In this document: piece after piece, positions 62,482 to 64,000 of the stretch | Numbering within the stretch: position 1 is the first letter of the stretch | How the letters are laid out: each line of letters opens with the position of its first letter | Assembly (NCBI RefSeq): GCF_024281035.1 | Contig: NZ_JAMXLH010000063.1 | Span: 1-64,000 of the forward strand | Source: Paraburkholderia sp. | GTDB lineage: Bacteria; Pseudomonadota; Gammaproteobacteria; Burkholderiales; Burkholderiaceae | Direction of reading: 5' to 3' | Length of the DNA stretch: 64,000 nt | The notes under the pieces: model-generated | Database searches by the model: none | Told to the model about the DNA's origin: nothing | The model's input: only the letters and a program-made list of their open reading frames with translations | Program-made: the position numbers and the translations under genes

Positions 62482-64000
62482 CTATTGTGCTTTCCGCTTG
62501 TGCGTATGGGTGACGGCCTTCTGGCGGCTCGCCGTCACCTTCGACGCCTTGACAGGCGCGGCGCTCGACGACTTGACCTTCACCGGTTCGGAAACCTTGG
62601 TGATCTCGACGCGCACGCGACCATGCTTCTTATCGTAGCGCGACTTTGGCCCAGTGTCTGCAACCCGGGTGCCGATGTGCTGCACGGCGCCACCCGACAC
62701 GTTTGTCGCGATGCGCACCGGACCCGGTTCGCTCGGCATCGCCTTGCCGACCGGCACGTGCAGAACGAGCACCTGACCCGGCATGACGAGATCGCGATGC
62801 GTCTTGTTCCACGACTTCAACTTGCCGACCGGCACGCCGTAACGGCTCGCCACCGCTTCCATCGACTGCTTGCGGCGCACGCGGATCAGCATCTTGCGTG
62901 TGTCGGGCACATCCGGCTCCATGGCGAGCACGGCGCTTTCGGCGACGTTGGCGCTGATGTCCTCGTCGTCGTTGTCGTCGGTGCGCGGCACGACGATCGT
63001 CGAGCCCGCCTTCAACCGCATGCCAGCCGGAATCTTGTTCACCGACATCAGCGTACCCGCGTCCACGCCGATCTTCTGCGCAATCGCCGCGGGCGTCGCG
63101 CGCGAATCGGTCGTGTAGACCGTCCACGAAGACAGTTGCCCCTCGTACGACTTCAGGTTCTGCTCGAACGCGCTCGCATTGTCGAACGGCAGCAGGATCT
63201 GCGGCTGCGTCGCGCCGAGAATCACGGGCTTCTTGAACGAGGGATTGAGCGAGCGGAATTCGTCGGTGGTCATGTTCGCGAGCTTCGCGGCAACGTCCAC
63301 GTCGATGTCGCGCGACGTGGTGACCGTGACGAAATACGGGTGGTTCGGGATCGTCGGCAGCGTGAGGCCGTACTGCTGCGGATTCATCACGATGTTCTTG
63401 ACGGCCTGCAGCTTCGGCACGTAATTGCGCGTCTCGTTGGGCATGCGCAGGCTCTGGTAGTCGGTCGGCAGACCCGCAGCCTGATTACGCGCGATCGCGC
63501 GCTGCACGTTGCCCTCGCCCCAGTTGTACGCGGCAAGCGCGAGATACCAGTCGCCGAACATGTCGTGCAGGCGCGAGAGATAGTCGAGCGCGGCGCTCGT
63601 CGAGGCGAGCACGTCGCGGCGCTCGTCCTGCCACATGTTCTGCTTGAGGTTGTACGTGCGGCCGGTGCCCGGGACGAACTGCCACATGCCCGCGGCCTTC
63701 GCGACGGAGAGCGCCTGCGGATTGTACGCGGACTCGATGAACGGCAAGAGCGCCAGCTCGGTCGGCATGTGGCGCGCTTCGAGTTCTTCGACGATGTGGT
63801 ACAGGTACTTCTGCGAACGCTCCGTCATGCGCGCGACGTAGTCCGGACGCTCGGCGTACCAGTTCGCGTTCATGTCGACGAGGTCGGTTTGCAGATCGGG
63901 AATCTGGAAGCCGCGGCGGATACGTCCCCACAGATCGGCATCCGCGCTCGTCAGTTGACTGACCGAGGCATTATCGACGTCGATGGTTTCTTTTGCGGCG
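62482..64000 (-). CDS. mltD: Membrane-bound lytic transglycosylase MltD (5' part outside window)
   Basis: At least 505 codons are open and the frame continues past the window end, so the signal/lipoprotein N-terminus is missing; an internal ATG at 63873 is not the true start. The visible N-terminal part reads LWGRIRRGFQIPDLQTDLVD, typical of MltD. The SLT domain has the catalytic Glu in ALLPFIESAYNP, then SVAKAAGMWQFVPGTGR and ALAAYNWGEGNVQRA. Two LysM peptidoglycan-binding modules follow (about WTVYTTDSRATPAAIAQKIG and RKQSMEAVASRYGVPVGKLK), with a Lys/Val-rich tail. Confidence 0.92.
   Translation of the reverse strand, partial: AAKETIDVDNASVSQLTSADADLWGRIRRGFQIPDLQTDLVDMNANWYAERPDYVARMTERSQKYLYHIVEELEARHMPTELALLPFIESAYNPQALSVAKAAGMWQFVPGTGRTYNLKQNMWQDERRDVLASTSAALDYLSRLHDMFGDWYLALAAYNWGEGNVQRAIARNQAAGLPTDYQSLRMPNETRNYVPKLQAVKNIVMNPQQYGLTLPTIPNHPYFVTVTTSRDIDVDVAAKLANMTTDEFRSLNPSFKKPVILGATQPQILLPFDNASAFEQNLKSYEGQLSSWTVYTTDSRATPAAIAQKIGVDAGTLMSVNKIPAGMRLKAGSTIVVPRTDDNDDEDISANVAESAVLAMEPDVPDTRKMLIRVRRKQSMEAVASRYGVPVGKLKSWNKTHRDLVMPGQVLVLHVPVGKAMPSEPGPVRIATNVSGGAVQHIGTRVADTGPKSRYDKKHGRVRVEITKVSEPVKVKSSSAAPVKASKVTASRQKAVTHTHKRKAQ

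Overview
The window is GC-rich, densely packed chromosomal DNA. Its gene set and protein signatures point to a member of the Burkholderiaceae (Burkholderia, Paraburkholderia or a close relative). Markers are HemP, the FtrABCD iron transporter, a DUF3563 micro-protein, an OlsB-type ornithine-lipid acyltransferase, an ImuA-ImuB-DnaE2 cassette and the carA-carB-greA order. I see no rRNA, insertion sequence, prophage or CRISPR array. Most of it reads as core genome. Only about 35.0-36.8 kb, next to a tRNA-Pro(UGG), looks compositionally foreign.

Layout. 0-7.5 kb: acs (cut by the window edge), an EamA permease, a UPF0114 membrane protein, class I fumarase, bacterioferritin, murI and bfd. 8-11.6 kb: a LysR regulator divergent from a pirin, an OsmC protein, a DUF1857 protein and hemP. 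11.8-15.6 kb, minus strand: ftrABCD followed by a GlcG/HbpS-like gene. 16-24 kb: uvrB, an aromatic/aspartate aminotransferase, a 3-hydroxybutyrate dehydrogenase-patatin pair, an aldo/keto reductase and rlmJ. 24-27 kb: a secreted Pro-rich protein, a DUF3563 micro-protein, cueR, copZ and an RmlD-like reductase. 27-33 kb: the SOS mutasome imuA-imuB-dnaE2 behind a perfect LexA box. 33-37 kb: a chemoreceptor, the atypical segment with a short H-NS-like protein, and tRNA-Pro. 37-49.6 kb: sixA, olsB, ppx, ppk, then phoR, phoB, phoU and pstBACS. 50-64 kb, nearly all minus strand: glmM, folP, ftsH, rlmE, (yhbY on plus), a DUF4149 protein, greA, carB, carA and a MltD-type transglycosylase cut by the window end.

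Three regulatory networks can be read from the DNA. Iron: Fur-box-like sites lie upstream of bfd, hemP and ftrA. Phosphate: 11-bp-periodic Pho-box-like repeats lie upstream of pstS, ppk and olsB, so the window holds both the PhoB-PhoR system and candidate targets in phosphate uptake, polyphosphate and phosphorus-free membrane lipid synthesis. Stress: a LexA box before imuA and a CueR operator before cueR.

The most unusual non-coding features are a large structured terminator between carB and greA, a tandem palindromic operator at the start site of the DUF3563 gene, and a scatter of unrelated short tandem repeats (unit 5-20 bp), mostly just past gene ends. All assignments are by reading motifs; no database search was possible.
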